A stretch of 64,000 nt of DNA from assembly GCA_036389335.1 (NCBI GenBank), contig DASVQC010000020.1, positions 61,970 to 125,969 of the forward strand, written 5' to 3'. The notes beneath the pieces are model-generated. The model did no database searches. It was not told the DNA's origin and saw only the letters and a program-made list of their open reading frames with translations. This stretch comes from JAIVGV01 sp036389335. GTDB lineage: Bacteria > Acidobacteriota > Blastocatellia > Pyrinomonadales > Pyrinomonadaceae. The translations under genes were made by a program, and so were the position numbers. Positions 14,991-26,700 of the stretch are shown in pieces. Numbering within the stretch: position 1 is the first letter of the stretch; the number at the start of each line of letters is the position of its first letter.

Positions 14991-16096
14991 GCGCGGCGCA
15001 AACCGGGGGGCGCGTCAACGGATCGGTCTACATCAACTGGGCGAAGACGGCGCAGTCGGCGGCGCGCTACAACCTCGCCAACAGCGGGATGCGCAACTAC
15101 CGGCTCGCCGACCTGCCGGTCCGACTGTCGGACATCGAGCTGACGGGGCCGAGCTTCTACGGCTACCCGCCGCTGCAGGACGCGCTCGCGCGCAAGGCGG
15201 GCGCGCCGGTCGAGTGCGTCGTCGCGGCCAACGGCACGTCGATGGCGAACCACCTCGCGATGGCGGCGCTCGTCGGCCCCGGCGACGAGGTCTTGATCGA
15301 GCAGCCCGCCTACGAGCCGCTGCTCGCCACCGCCCGCTACCTCGGCGCGCGCGTCGCGAGGTTCGCCCGCCCCTCGCAGAGCCATTTCCGGCTGGACGCC
15401 GCCGAGGTCGGGCGCGCCATCACGCCGCAGACCAAACTCGTCGTCGTCACCAACCTGCACAACCCCTCCAACTCGCTCGCCGACGACGACACCCTGCGCG
15501 AGATCGGCGAACTCGCCGCCCGCGTCGGCGCGCGCGTGCTGGTCGATGAGGTCTACTTGGACTCGGCGTTCGACGCCGCGCCGCGCTCGTCGTTCGGCCT
15601 GGGCGACAATTTCGTCGTCACGAGCAGCCTGACGAAAGCCTACGGCCTGAGCGGCCTGCGCTGCGGCTGGGTGGTCGCCGCGCCGGAGCTGGCGCAGAGG
15701 ATGTGGCGGCTGACGGACATCTTCGGCGTGATGCAGCCGCACGCGGCGGAGCGGCTGTCGGTCGTCGCGCTCGAACACCTCGACGAGATCGCCGCCTCCT
15801 CGCGCGCCCTGCTCGCGGAGAACCGCGCGCTCTTCAACGAATTTCTCGCCGCGCGCGAAGACCTCGAAGCGCCGCCCTCCGCCCACGGCACGGTCTCGTT
15901 CCCGCGCCTCGTCGCGGGCGATCCCGAAAGGCTGTGCGCGCTGCTCGCGGAGAAGTACGAGACCTCGCTCGTGCCCGGCAGGTTCTTCGAGGAGCCGCAG
16001 CACTTCCGCGTCGGGCTCGTGCTTGAACCGGAGGATTTCCGCGAAGGGCTCGCGCGCCTCGGCTCCGCGCTCGACGAGTTGAAGGGCGCGAGATGA
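14987..16096 (+). CDS. PLP-dependent class I/II aminotransferase
   Basis: 369 residues, fold type I. Visible landmarks are FYGYPPLQDALARK, ANGTSMANHLAMAALVGPGDEVLIEQPAYEP, VVTNLHNPSNSLAD, the Asp-Glu pair in VLVDEVYLD, PLP lysine in SSLTKAYGLSGLRCGW and the C-terminal arginine region FRVGLVLEPEDF. It is slightly shorter than standard AspC-type enzymes. Substrate unknown. Overlapped at both ends (ATGA) by the permease and the D-Ala-D-Ala dipeptidase, implying joint use of the same amino-acid product. Confidence 0.9.
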   Translation: MSAAQTGGRVNGSVYINWAKTAQSAARYNLANSGMRNYRLADLPVRLSDIELTGPSFYGYPPLQDALARKAGAPVECVVAANGTSMANHLAMAALVGPGDEVLIEQPAYEPLLATARYLGARVARFARPSQSHFRLDAAEVGRAITPQTKLVVVTNLHNPSNSLADDDTLREIGELAARVGARVLVDEVYLDSAFDAAPRSSFGLGDNFVVTSSLTKAYGLSGLRCGWVVAAPELAQRMWRLTDIFGVMQPHAAERLSVVALEHLDEIAASSRALLAENRALFNEFLAAREDLEAPPSAHGTVSFPRLVAGDPERLCALLAEKYETSLVPGRFFEEPQHFRVGLVLEPEDFREGLARLGSALDELKGAR

Positions 16097-16803
16097 TTAA
16101 GATCGATCCGCCGCCGATGAAGTTCGCCGCCGCGTCGAGGGCCGCGCGCCTCGTCGTCTTCGTCGCGCTCGCCGCGGGCTTCCCCGCGCTCGCGCGCGCG
16201 CAGGATCAGCCGCCGCGCGAGGAGGGGAAATTTCGCCAGCCGGAGCTGGTCGAGCTGATCAAAGTCGATCGGACCATCAAGCTCGACGTGCGCTACGCCA
16301 CGGCGAACAACTTCCTCGGTCGCCCGGTTTACACAGAGGCGCGCGCCTTCCTACAGAAGCCCGCGGCGGAGGCGCTCGCGCGCGCCGCCAGGAGACTGAG
16401 GAAGGAAGGCTACGGGCTGCTCGTCTTCGACGGCTACCGCCCGTGGTCTGTGACGAAGATTTTCTGGGACGCGACGCCCGCCGACAAGAAGGAGTTCGTC
16501 GCCGACCCCGCGAAGGGCTCGCGCCACAACCGCGGCTGCGCCGTCGATCTCTCGCTCTACGATCTCAAGACCGGCAGGGAGGTCGGGATGCCCGGCGCGT
16601 ACGACGAGATGACCGAGCGCTCGCACGTCAACTTCAAAGGCGGGACGGACGAGCAGCGGCGGCTGCGCGATCTCCTGCGGCGCGAGATGGAGCGGCAGGG
16701 CTTTCAGGTCTACGAGCCGGAGTGGTGGCACTTCGACTACAAGGATTGGAAGGAGTACCCGATCCTCGACATCGGCTTCTCCGAGATCGGGCGGAAGCGT
16801 TAG
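16093..16803 (+). CDS. ddpX: D-alanyl-D-alanine dipeptidase (VanX/DdpX family)
   Basis: Zinc dipeptidase hydrolysing D-Ala-D-Ala. 236 residues with a hydrophobic export signal (LVVFVALAAGFPALARA), so probably periplasmic. The SxHxxGxAxD motif is SRHNRGCAVDLSL (two zinc ligands); the catalytic Glu and third zinc His are in EWWHFDY. Also seen are FDGYRPWSV with the family arginine and DMGTxFD-like MPGAYDEMTERSH. No vanHA or sensor-regulator genes lie nearby, so this is more likely peptidoglycan turnover than vancomycin resistance, feeding the adjacent permease and aminotransferase. Confidence 0.94.
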   Translation: MIKIDPPPMKFAAASRAARLVVFVALAAGFPALARAQDQPPREEGKFRQPELVELIKVDRTIKLDVRYATANNFLGRPVYTEARAFLQKPAAEALARAARRLRKEGYGLLVFDGYRPWSVTKIFWDATPADKKEFVADPAKGSRHNRGCAVDLSLYDLKTGREVGMPGAYDEMTERSHVNFKGGTDEQRRLRDLLRREMERQGFQVYEPEWWHFDYKDWKEYPILDIGFSEIGRKR

Positions 16804-16835
16804 GGGCGACTGACGCGACCCGCCATGCCGCCCCG

Positions 16836-17033
16836 CTAAACGCGCTCGCCCGCCATCTGCCTGATCAGTCGCGCCAGCCGGTCGGGATTCTTCTCCCCGT
16901 TCAACTCCGCGAGCAGTTGTTCCGGGTAGTGGCGGTAGCGTTCGCCCCACCACCTCCTCATCTTCCTGTCCCGGACGCGCCAGCCCTCGCCCGCCCCGGC
17001 TTTCGCCACAAACCTATCGAACGCTTTGCCCAC
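16836..17033 (-). CDS. Small basic hypothetical protein
   Basis: 65 residues, starting 10 bp after the hybrid kinase stop on the same strand, so probably the distal gene of that operon. Rich in Arg and Trp (MRRWWGERYRHYPEQLLAEL, then RLARLIRQM). Helical, no signal peptide or known motif. The codon pattern and tight spacing suggest it is real. Function unknown. Confidence 0.55.
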   Translation of the reverse strand: MGKAFDRFVAKAGAGEGWRVRDRKMRRWWGERYRHYPEQLLAELNGEKNPDRLARLIRQMAGERV

Positions 17034-17043
17034 CGGCGGCCTC

Positions 17044-19236
<2,193 letters not shown>

Positions 19237-19329
19237 TCGTCAGCGATCAAAGGCGCGAACTCAAGGGCTTGCGGGCGGGGGGCTTGCGCGCGGGATTATA
19301 GATCAACTTCCGGCGGGACGCCGGAACAA

Positions 19330-20469
19330 TTATCGCGCCGGGTCGAGCGGGAACTCGGCGGCGAAGGTGGCGCGGCGCGGGTCTGTCCCGGGCCCGGCGA
19401 AGCGCACGTCGAAGAGCTGCGCGCGCGCCGCCTCGCCGGGCGGCCGGGAGATGCGAGCCAGCGGGAAGCGGGCGAAGTCGAGGAAGATGCGCGCGCGCTC
19501 GTCGGTCGCCGCGAGCCGCGCGACGCGCGCGGCGTCCGCGCCCGAGAGTTTTTCGTGGCGCGACGCGCGCGCCTTCCACGCGTCCGCCCCGTCGGCGGTC
19601 TCTGCGAGACTCAGGTCGAAGACGTAGTCGGCGCGCTCGGTCTCGCCGACGACGCGCCAGCGCGCGGGGTTGGCGAGCGAGGGCATGGCGGCGACGCGCG
19701 CCGCCGCCTCCCCGTTCGCGCCCGCGAGTTCGCTGACTACGCCGACGCCCCGCCGCAGCGCGCCCGCGTGCGCGACGGCGAGCGCGCCCCAGTAGCAGGG
19801 CACGAGCGCGAGCGCGGCGGCGGGGGCGAGCCGCCCCAAGCGCGCGCCGAAACCTAAGCGGTGCGCGACGGCGAAGGTGAGGACGCCCGCGAGCCAGACG
19901 AAGCGCGCCGCCGCCGGCAGATCGGCGCGCACGGGCAGGAAGACGATGACCGCGGTGAGGGCCAGAGCGAACGCAGACCAGAGCGCGGTGCGCGCGCGCG
20001 TGCGCGCCGTCGCGAGGAACGCCGCGCCGCCGAGCGCGAGCCAGAGCCACGGATCGACGATGAAGACGAGATCGCCGTAGTACCACTTCCCGCTCCACGG
20101 CAGGAACGGTCGCACGCCGTAGCTGTTCGTCCAGTCGAGGAGCGGGTGCGTCGCGCTCGCGACGATGGAGGCGACGACGAGGCCGCCGAGGCGTACCCGT
20201 GGCGGCCCGCCGCGGAGCCGCGCGATCAATCTCTCGACGCCGTAAAAGACGAGCGGGATGAAGAGGGCGAGCGCGAGCGTGCCGACGACGGAGTGCGTGA
20301 TGCCGCGGTGGTGTTGGAGGTAGAACCAGCGGCCCTTGAGCGCGGCGACGATGTCCGCGTCCGGCGCGTTGGCGGCGACGACGCAGACGGCGGTCGCGTA
20401 AGGCGAGGCGCGCTCCAAACCCGCCTTCGCCGCGGCGAGTCCGACGAGCGTGTGCGCCAAGTTGTCCAT
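19330..20469 (-). CDS. YdjM-like metal-dependent membrane hydrolase (DUF457)
   Basis: 379 residues. N-terminal MDNLAHTLVGLAAAKAGL and later HHRGITHSVVGT and ATHPLLDWTNSYGVRPFLPWS contain the conserved His/Asp set of the YdjM (LexA-regulated, DUF457) inner-membrane family. Several transmembrane helices up to residue ~240, then a soluble C-terminal domain of ~130 residues. Members are proposed metal-dependent hydrolases; the substrate is unknown. Flanked upstream by a heptamer hairpin starting 6 bp before the ATG. Confidence 0.88.
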   Translation of the reverse strand: MDNLAHTLVGLAAAKAGLERASPYATAVCVVAANAPDADIVAALKGRWFYLQHHRGITHSVVGTLALALFIPLVFYGVERLIARLRGGPPRVRLGGLVVASIVASATHPLLDWTNSYGVRPFLPWSGKWYYGDLVFIVDPWLWLALGGAAFLATARTRARTALWSAFALALTAVIVFLPVRADLPAAARFVWLAGVLTFAVAHRLGFGARLGRLAPAAALALVPCYWGALAVAHAGALRRGVGVVSELAGANGEAAARVAAMPSLANPARWRVVGETERADYVFDLSLAETADGADAWKARASRHEKLSGADAARVARLAATDERARIFLDFARFPLARISRPPGEAARAQLFDVRFAGPGTDPRRATFAAEFPLDPAR

Positions 20470-20474
20470 GGGGT

Positions 20475-20645
20475 GGAGGTCAGAGATTAGAGGTCAGAGG
20501 TCAGAGGTCAGTAGTCAGTAGTCAGTAGTCAGTTGCAGGATCAGTGTTTGAGACGCGCGGTGTGAAATAGCGGGTCCGGTTTCCACGACTCAACGTCGCT
20601 GCCGGGAGTCTTCACTGACCTCTGACCTCTGATCTCTAGCCTCTC
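20475..20645. repeat. Heptamer hairpin, units AGAGGTC and AGTAGTC
   Basis: 5' arm 20475-20532 carries AGAGGTC units turning into AGTAGTC units; the 3' arm 20614-20645 has the AGAGGTC complements only. The interior of about 80 bp is not repeat. The 3' arm reaches into the last codons of the TPR gene. Confidence 0.9.
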
Positions 20646-20647
20646 GT

Positions 20648-21475
20648 CTAGGACGAGAGGTCGCGCGGGGGCTTGGGCGGGAGTTGGGCGTAGCGCGCTG
20701 GGTCGAGCTGTTCGAGTTTCTGATCGGCGTCGTCGGCGGCGGAGGAGGGCGCGACGGGCTTGCCGTCCTTGCCCTTCGCCTCGCGCGAGGCTTTGACGAG
20801 CTGGAAGAGGATGTCCGCCGCTTCCGCCTTCTTGCCCTGCTTTTCGAGCACGGCGGCGAGGCGCAGGTTGGCGGTCTCGACGGGGACGACGGAGTTGTCG
20901 CTCTGCGAGGCGAGGTCTTTGTAGAGCGCGGCTGCCGCGTCGTACTGCGCGTCGCCCTCGCGCGCCTGCGCGAGCGCGAACTTGGCCCACGCGGAGACCT
21001 CCCGGTCGCCGTTCTTCGTCAACGCCTCCAACTCGCCGAGGCCCTTCGCGCGGTCGACCTCAAGGAGGTTCGCGGCCTTGAAGTAGTTGGCCTGCGAGCG
21101 GTAGGGGTCGCCGTACTTGTCGGCCACCTTCTGGAACTCTTCGACGGCGCGCTGCGCCCGCTCGCGCGAGGTCGTGAAAGTCTGCGCGCCCGGTCGCGGG
21201 GGGGCGGTCGTGGGGCTCTGCGCGGAGGCGACGGGCGATTCGGCGATCTCTATGGCGCGACCGAGCGCCTGCTGCGCCTCGTTCGCCTTGCCGCCGCGCC
21301 AGCTCATCAGGGCGTAGGCGAGCGCGCCGATGACGACGAGCCCGGCGAGGCCGTAGAGCAGGGTCGTGCCGCGCCCTTCGAGGCGGTCGCCCACCCGCTC
21401 GAAGAACCCGAGCGTCTCCTCGCGGAAGCGGTCGCGCTTGATCTCGCGCGCGTGTTTTTTGCCGTGTCGTGCCAC
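20648..21475 (-). CDS. YfgM-like TPR membrane protein
   Basis: 275 residues. A basic N-terminus (ARHGKKHAREIKRDRF) precedes one transmembrane helix at ~38-58 (LLYGLAGLVVIGALAYALM), then periplasmic TPR helices (ANYFKAANLLE, AWAKFALAQAREGDAQYDAAAALYKDLA, RLAAVLEKQGKKAEAADIL). This matches the YfgM-type ancillary SecYEG subunit layout, a chaperone-associated membrane anchor. The tail DLSS-stop abuts repeat sequence. A good promoter lies at 21544-21572. Confidence 0.82.
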   Translation of the reverse strand: MARHGKKHAREIKRDRFREETLGFFERVGDRLEGRGTTLLYGLAGLVVIGALAYALMSWRGGKANEAQQALGRAIEIAESPVASAQSPTTAPPRPGAQTFTTSRERAQRAVEEFQKVADKYGDPYRSQANYFKAANLLEVDRAKGLGELEALTKNGDREVSAWAKFALAQAREGDAQYDAAAALYKDLASQSDNSVVPVETANLRLAAVLEKQGKKAEAADILFQLVKASREAKGKDGKPVAPSSAADDADQKLEQLDPARYAQLPPKPPRDLSS

Positions 21476-21543
21476 CTTATTCTCTCTCGCAACATCGCAC
21501 GGGTGTGCGCGTTCTATTTATGTGAGTTGATCCCGAGCGGGAA

Positions 21544-21572
21544 ACTCTATCGAGCGGGGCGCGGCGTGTCAA
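21544..21572 (-). promoter_or_regulatory. Sigma-70-type promoter for the TPR gene
   Basis: On the minus strand TTGACA, 17-nt spacer, TAGAGT, 69 bp before the ATG. Confidence 0.65.
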
Positions 21573-21692
21573 GCAGGCGCATAAAGGGCCGTCGGCGGCG
21601 CGATTGACCGTCGCGCGGGCGGGTGCTAGGCTCGCGCCGCGGGCGGCGGAGGCCCGCACGCCGCGGCGGGGAAAAGAGCCGCGACAATTCGT

Positions 21693-21720
21693 GGAACAGG
21701 CGGCGCGGGGCGGTGTCTAA
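21693..21720 (+). promoter_or_regulatory. ECF-sigma-type promoter upstream of the sigma factor
   Basis: GGAAC (21693-21697) and GTCTAA (21715-21720), 17-nt spacer: the classic ECF-dependent pattern, suggesting autoregulation of the sigma factor 65 bp downstream. Confidence 0.7.
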
Positions 21721-21785
21721 GGGGTTGTCTCTACGGAGAGCGACCCGATTTTAGAGGGATCGCCGGGAGCCGCCGGAGGACGTTC

Positions 21786-22451
21786 GTGAGCTTCGTGGAA
21801 CCAGTCGCCTTCCGGGCGGACGTGGAGATGGAGGTCGCCGCACCGTCGGCGCACGACTCCGCCGCCGCGCGCACCCCCGCCGAGGCGCAGTTCCTTGAAC
21901 TCCTGCGCGCGGGCGACGCCGCGAGCTTCGACCGCCTCGTCTCGGATCGCGGCCCGGACGTCTACGCCCTGCTCTGCCGCCTGACGCAGGACGCCGAGGA
22001 GGCGCGCGATCTCACGCAGGAGACTTTCCTGCAAGCCTTCCGCTCCATCGCGCACTTCCGCGGCGACGCAGACCTGCGCACGTGGCTCTACCGCATCGCC
22101 GTCAATCAGGCGCGCAACCGCTGGCGCTGGTGGCGCAGGCGCAGGCGCGACGCGACCGTCTCGCTCGACGCCCCCGCGCGCGACTCGGAGCAGCCGCTCG
22201 CGGCGCGACTCAAGGACGAGCGCGTGCGCGACCCGGAGCGCGACGCGCTGGCGCACGAGCGCGAGCGCGCCCTCGACTCGGCGCTGCAAACTCTGGCGCG
22301 GCCCTACCGCGAGGCGGTCGTCCTCCGGGACGTGGAAGGCTTGAGCTACGAGGAGGTCGCCGCCGCGCTTGAGATCAGCGTCGGCACGGTCAAGTCCAGA
22401 CTCTCCCGCGGGCGCGCCGAGCTGCGGCGCAGGCTCGAAGGCGTGTTGTGA
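21786..22451 (+). CDS. ECF RNA polymerase sigma factor (RpoE-like)
   Basis: 221 residues. GTG start supported by GGAGGA about 6 nt upstream. Region 2 contains the LLCRLTQDAEEARDLTQETFLQAFRS helices and the melting motif DLRTWLYRIAVNQARNRWR; region 4 has LARPYREAVVLRDVEGLSYEEVAAALEISVGTVKSRLSRGR, a helix-turn-helix for the -35 box. An N-terminal extension of ~30 residues is non-conserved. Preceded by an ECF-type promoter; the anti-sigma gene follows after 465 bp, an unusually long gap holding two hairpins. Confidence 0.95.
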   Translation: MSFVEPVAFRADVEMEVAAPSAHDSAAARTPAEAQFLELLRAGDAASFDRLVSDRGPDVYALLCRLTQDAEEARDLTQETFLQAFRSIAHFRGDADLRTWLYRIAVNQARNRWRWWRRRRRDATVSLDAPARDSEQPLAARLKDERVRDPERDALAHERERALDSALQTLARPYREAVVLRDVEGLSYEEVAAALEISVGTVKSRLSRGRAELRRRLEGVL

Positions 22452-22453
22452 AG

Positions 22454-22560
22454 AAGCTGTTAGCTGTTAGCTGTTAGCCAGCAGCAACAGCCGGGACTGT
22501 GGTTAACGACGCGCGGCGTTTTGGTTTTGCTGAAAGCTAACAGCTAATAGCTAACAGCTT
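22454..22560. repeat. Heptamer hairpin, unit TTAGCTG
   Basis: Arms 22454-22479 and 22529-22560, the same unit as in the tRNA array. Begins 3 bp after the sigma factor stop. Confidence 0.92.
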
Positions 22561-22562
22561 GA

Positions 22563-22836
22563 AAGCTCTTTGATAGCGGACGGCTGATCCGCCCCGGCTC
22601 GAACCGAACAATCCCAGGTGCCAGTGGGTCGGGGAGGCGAGCGCGGGGCAGATGCGGCGGCGGCGTGTTCGACGAATGCGGCGCGGCGCGCGGGTTTGAG
22701 AACGAGCCAGCAACACTTGTGATCAAGGCCCGCGCGGCGCGAAGTTTCCGGCGGCCCGCCGTCCGAAGCGGATGCCCGTCGAGTCGCCTCCTCCGTGGAG
22801 GGCTCAGCCGGGGCCGATCAGCCGCCCGCTGAAAGC
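22563..22836. other. Intergenic region between sigma and anti-sigma, structured
   Basis: No ORF recognised. Contains GCGGA/TCCGC near 22576 and a long-range pairing of CGCGCGGGTTTGA with TCAAGGCCCGCGCG around 22695-22745. May be a leader or ncRNA; unassigned. Confidence 0.4.
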
Positions 22837-22911
22837 AGAGGTCAGAGGCTAGAGGTCAGAGATCAGTTAAGACTGATTTCACCGACCTCTGACCTCTCGC
22901 CTCTGACCTCT
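22837..22911. repeat. Heptamer hairpin, unit AGAGGTC
   Basis: Arms 22837-22867 and 22872-22911 with AGAGGTC/AGAGGCT units. The 3' arm ends 5 bp before the anti-sigma ATG. Confidence 0.92.
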
Positions 22912-22916
22912 AAATT

Positions 22917-23642
22917 ATGATTTGTGAGGAGACACAGAAAAGTTTCTCGTCGTACCTCGACGACGCGCTCGGCGACGAGGCGTGCGAGGCGGTCGAGGCG
23001 CACCTCGGCGAGTGCCCGTTCTGCCGGCAGCGTCTGGCGGAGACGCGCGCGGTCGTGCGCGGGCTCGCCAACCTGAGCCGCCCCGCCCCGCCCGCCGGCA
23101 TGACGCGCGCCATCTCCGACGCGCTCTCGATAGAGCGCGCGGCGCGCGCGGCGCGCCCGCGCCTGCCGCTGTGGCTCGTCGCCGCCCGCTGGATCGAGCC
23201 GCGCGTGATGCCCTACACGGTCGGCGCGCTCACCTCCGCGCTGCTCTTCTTCACGCTCGCCAACGCCCTGCGCCCGCACATGCGGCTGCTGCGCGATCTG
23301 GCGCAGGCCGTGGCCGAGCCCTCGGAGAGCGCCGTGCCCGCGCCGATGGGTAACGACGCGCTCAGCCTCAACCCGTCGGGCGATCTCCTGCGCGTGATGA
23401 GCGACACGACGCGCGGCGAAGGCGACGACGACATCACCATCGTCGCCAACGTCTTCAGCAACGGCAGCGCGTCGCTCGAAGAGGTGATGCAGGCCCCGAG
23501 GGATCGGCGGATGCTCGCGCGCGTCGAGGACGCGCTGCGGCGCACGCCCGCCTTCGTCCCCGCCTCGCTCGACCGCCGCCCGCAGACCGTGCGCGTCGTG
23601 CTCTCCCTCTCGAAGGTGAACGTGCGCCAGCGCAGCTTCTGA
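22917..23642 (+). CDS. Zinc-finger anti-sigma factor (ZAS type)
   Basis: 241 residues, membrane-anchored partner of the ECF factor. The N-terminal ZAS motif is C3, then HLGECPFC (H-x3-C-x2-C) near residues 30-37, which binds sigma in the cytoplasm. One transmembrane helix at ~100-118 (VGALTSALLFFTLANAL) and a periplasmic domain of ~120 residues with no known sensor fold. ATG at 22917 lacks a Shine-Dalgarno because the repeat arm CCTCTGACCTCT sits there. Gap to the sigma gene argues against coupling. Confidence 0.9.
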   Translation: MICEETQKSFSSYLDDALGDEACEAVEAHLGECPFCRQRLAETRAVVRGLANLSRPAPPAGMTRAISDALSIERAARAARPRLPLWLVAARWIEPRVMPYTVGALTSALLFFTLANALRPHMRLLRDLAQAVAEPSESAVPAPMGNDALSLNPSGDLLRVMSDTTRGEGDDDITIVANVFSNGSASLEEVMQAPRDRRMLARVEDALRRTPAFVPASLDRRPQTVRVVLSLSKVNVRQRSF

Positions 23643-23693
23643 GGCGGGGGAGGCCGGCGGCAGAAAACACGAAGACGAAAAAGGTTGACGACG

Positions 23694-23735
23694 AAAAAAG
23701 GGCCGGGGCTCGAACGTTCGAGCCCCGGCCCCTTT
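23694..23735. terminator. Bidirectional intrinsic terminator
   Basis: Perfect 15-bp stem, GGGCCGGGGCTCGAA (23700-23714) with its complement (23717-23731), flanked by AAAAAA and TTT. Serves the convergent anti-sigma and propeller genes. Confidence 0.88.
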
Positions 23736-23762
23736 CCATTCCCTCCCCGCGCGGCGCGGGCC

Positions 23763-26700
23763 TTACGGCTGGCCGAAGCGGAGCCGGTACTCGATGGAGT
23801 TCATGAAGCCGTTGACCATCGAGCGGAAGTCGCCGGGGTGCGTCACGGTCAGGTGGTTGAGCCAGTCGTTGAACCCCTGCGTCTCCGGGTCGCGGCGCAG
23901 GTAGCCGAAGTACTGCATGGCGACGAAGGCCGAGTTGGCCTCAGCCGCCGAGACCTCGTCGGAGTTGGCTATCGCGCGCACGACCTGCGCCCGCGTGAGC
24001 GTCGCGAAGTTCAGGCGGGCGACGAGATCGGCCCTCGCCAAAGTCACCTTCGCCGCCTGCGACGTGTCGTCGGGCGTCGCCGGGTTGGGCGTCGTGATCT
24101 GCTGCAGGTTGTACCTGTCCATCAGGGTGTTGACGAACTGCGTGTTCGTCAGCCCGTCGTAGAGGCTCTTGAACTCCTGCCGCTGCACGAACTCGTTGAC
24201 GAAGGCCGCCTTCTTCGCGAAGAACCCCGCGTTATCGACCGCCGTCAGGCTCGCCATGTCGGGGATGATCTCCGAGTAGTGCGGGAGCCGGTTGAAGGCG
24301 ACGCGGTAGAAGTTGAAGACGAAGCGGCCCTTCTGCTCGAACTCCTCGGAGCGGAAGAACTTCGTCGAGACCGAGACGCGGTCGCAGTTGGCCGAGGGCG
24401 ACGTGGGGCTCGAATTGAACGGGTCGGGGCAGTTGTCGAGCGTCGCCTTCCACGCGGCGAAGCCGGAGGGATCGGGCTCGCGCCCGAAGAAATCTAGGTA
24501 CTGCTGGCGGACGAAGAAGTCGTTCCGGAGGATCGGGTTCGACGAGGGGGGCGGCGTCTCCGCGTCGTCCGAGACGATGCGCAGCGTCATCGAGTTCACG
24601 GGCCCGATCTGCGCGCCGCTGGTGGGGTTGGCGAGGCTGATGGAGACGTTCTCGTCGGGCTCCTTGAACACGTCGTTGATGATCGAGACGGAGAAGCTCT
24701 TCACCGTCTCGCCGGGCGCGAAGGTGAGCGTCTCGACGGCGGTCGCGTAGTCGCAGCGGGCGAAGGCGACGAAGGGCTGCGTGGTCGTGTCGTCGCAGCG
24801 CACCGCCGCGAGGTTGTCCTGCGTGCGGACGGTCGCGGCGACGGTCGAGGAGAGATCGCCCGTGCGCGTCACGTTGAGCGTCGCGCGCGTGGCCGCCTCG
24901 CCGACGGAGGCGAGCTGCAACTCGAACTGCAACGACGCGAGGGCGGCGGCGGACTGAAGCTCGTAAGCGCCGCGCCCGTAGGTCGCGACCTGAATCTTGC
25001 CCGCCGCGTTGACGGCGAAGCCGGAGACGGGCGCGGGCGGCATCCCGTTGTTGAACGTCTCCCACGCGCCGCCCGCCGTGGTCGAGCGGAAGACGCCGAT
25101 GTCCGTGCCCGCGTAGACGACGTCCGGGTTCGCCGGATCGATGATGAACGCGGTGACCGGCACGTTCGGGAGCCGGCTCGCGGGATCGCTCCCGCTCAGG
25201 TCCGCCCAGCTCGCGCCGAAGTTCGTGGTTTTGAAGACGTGGCCGGAGCCGAAGCCGCTGACGGTGAGGTAGGCGGTCGCGGCGTTCGACGGATCGACCG
25301 TGATGCTCTCGATGGTGCGGTTGGGGAGGCCGGCGGTCACGTCCGTCCACGTCGCGCCGCCGTCCTGCGAGACCATGGCGCGCCCCGTCGCCGAGCCCGT
25401 GTAGATGACCTGCGAGGGCGAGTAGCCGGTGTGCGCCACGCCGATGGCGTTGAGCACGTCGCCGCCGCCCTTCGTCAGATCGGTCGCGCCGCCGGGGGCG
25501 TTCCAGACCGGCGTCTGGAACGCGTCGTAGTAGTTCGTGCTGACGAAAAGTTTCCACGTGCCGAAGTAGACCGCGCCGTCCACGCCGTTGCCGGTGAAGG
25601 GCGGGTAGAAGGCGATGCGCGGCGCGTCGGTGGGCTCGCCGAACGTCGTCTCGTCGGTGCGGCGGCTGAACTGTTCGGTGCGCGAGCCGTTGGCCTGAAA
25701 GCGCCACCAGCGGATCGTGCCGAAGACGTAGGTGGTGAAGACGACGCTGGGGTCGGCGGAGCTGATGACGGGGTGCCCGCCGTCGCCCTCTGCGAACTCC
25801 GCCCACCCGTTGCCTCCGAAGGCGCGCACCTGCGTGCCGTTGTCCTGCGCGCCCGCGACCGTGAAGTTGGGGTTGGTCGGGTGCGCCGCGATGCCGACGA
25901 ACTGCGAGAGCGAGAGGCTCGCGTTGAGCGACGTGAAAGCGGGGACGCCGGGGCCGGGCGAGACGCCGCCCGTCGTCGACTTCGAGATGCCGCCGTCGTT
26001 GCCGATGTAGATCGTGTTCGGATCGGCGGGCGAGAAGGCGAAGCTGTGCTGATCGGGGTGCGAGGTCGAGCCGAAGGGGTTGTAGCTGAAGCCCGTGCCC
26101 GAAAAGTTTTTCGTCAGGCCCGTCCACGTCGCGCCGCCGTCCGTGCTCTTGTACACGTCGCGCGTGCCGACGTAGATCGTGCTCGGGTTCGACGGGTCGG
26201 CGTAGACGTAAGAGTTGTAGCCGAACTGGCCGGAGTCGATGCTCGACGCGATGCTGGCGTCCGTCCACGTGCCCGCGTCGCCGCCGGTCGCGCTCGTCGC
26301 CAGCCGCAGCGGGCCGCCGCGCACGCCCGTGACGGCGTAGACCCGGTTCGGATCGGACGTGGTGGCGACGCGCACGTCGGACGGGCAGCCGCTGAAACTC
26401 GGCGAGATGCAGGTGCCGAACGGCGCGGCGTAGACCTTCGTCCACGTCTGCCCGGCGTCGGTCGACTTGAAGACGCCCGCCTGCGCCGAAGCGCCGCCCG
26501 GCGCGTTGCCGTTGTCGTCGTCGACGAGCGTCATCCCCAGATAGATGACGCCCGGGTTCACGGGGTCGATGGCCATGTCGCGCGGCCTGCCGGAGATGGT
26601 GCGCGACCACGTCGCGCCGCCGTCCGGCGAGACGAAGAAGCCGTTGCGGAAGAGCGTGTTCGCCGAGGGGGTCGTGTCGTTGTAGCTGTTCGGGATGACC

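Noticed and set aside
16093..16803. Vancomycin resistance (van) operon
   Set aside because: Only a VanX-family enzyme is present; no vanH, vanA/B ligase or VanRS genes in the window.
22673..22725. Fifth Y RNA suggested by GACGAATGCGG and ACACTTGTGATC
   Set aside because: The closing stem does not pair and no TACA follows; the resemblance is probably chance.
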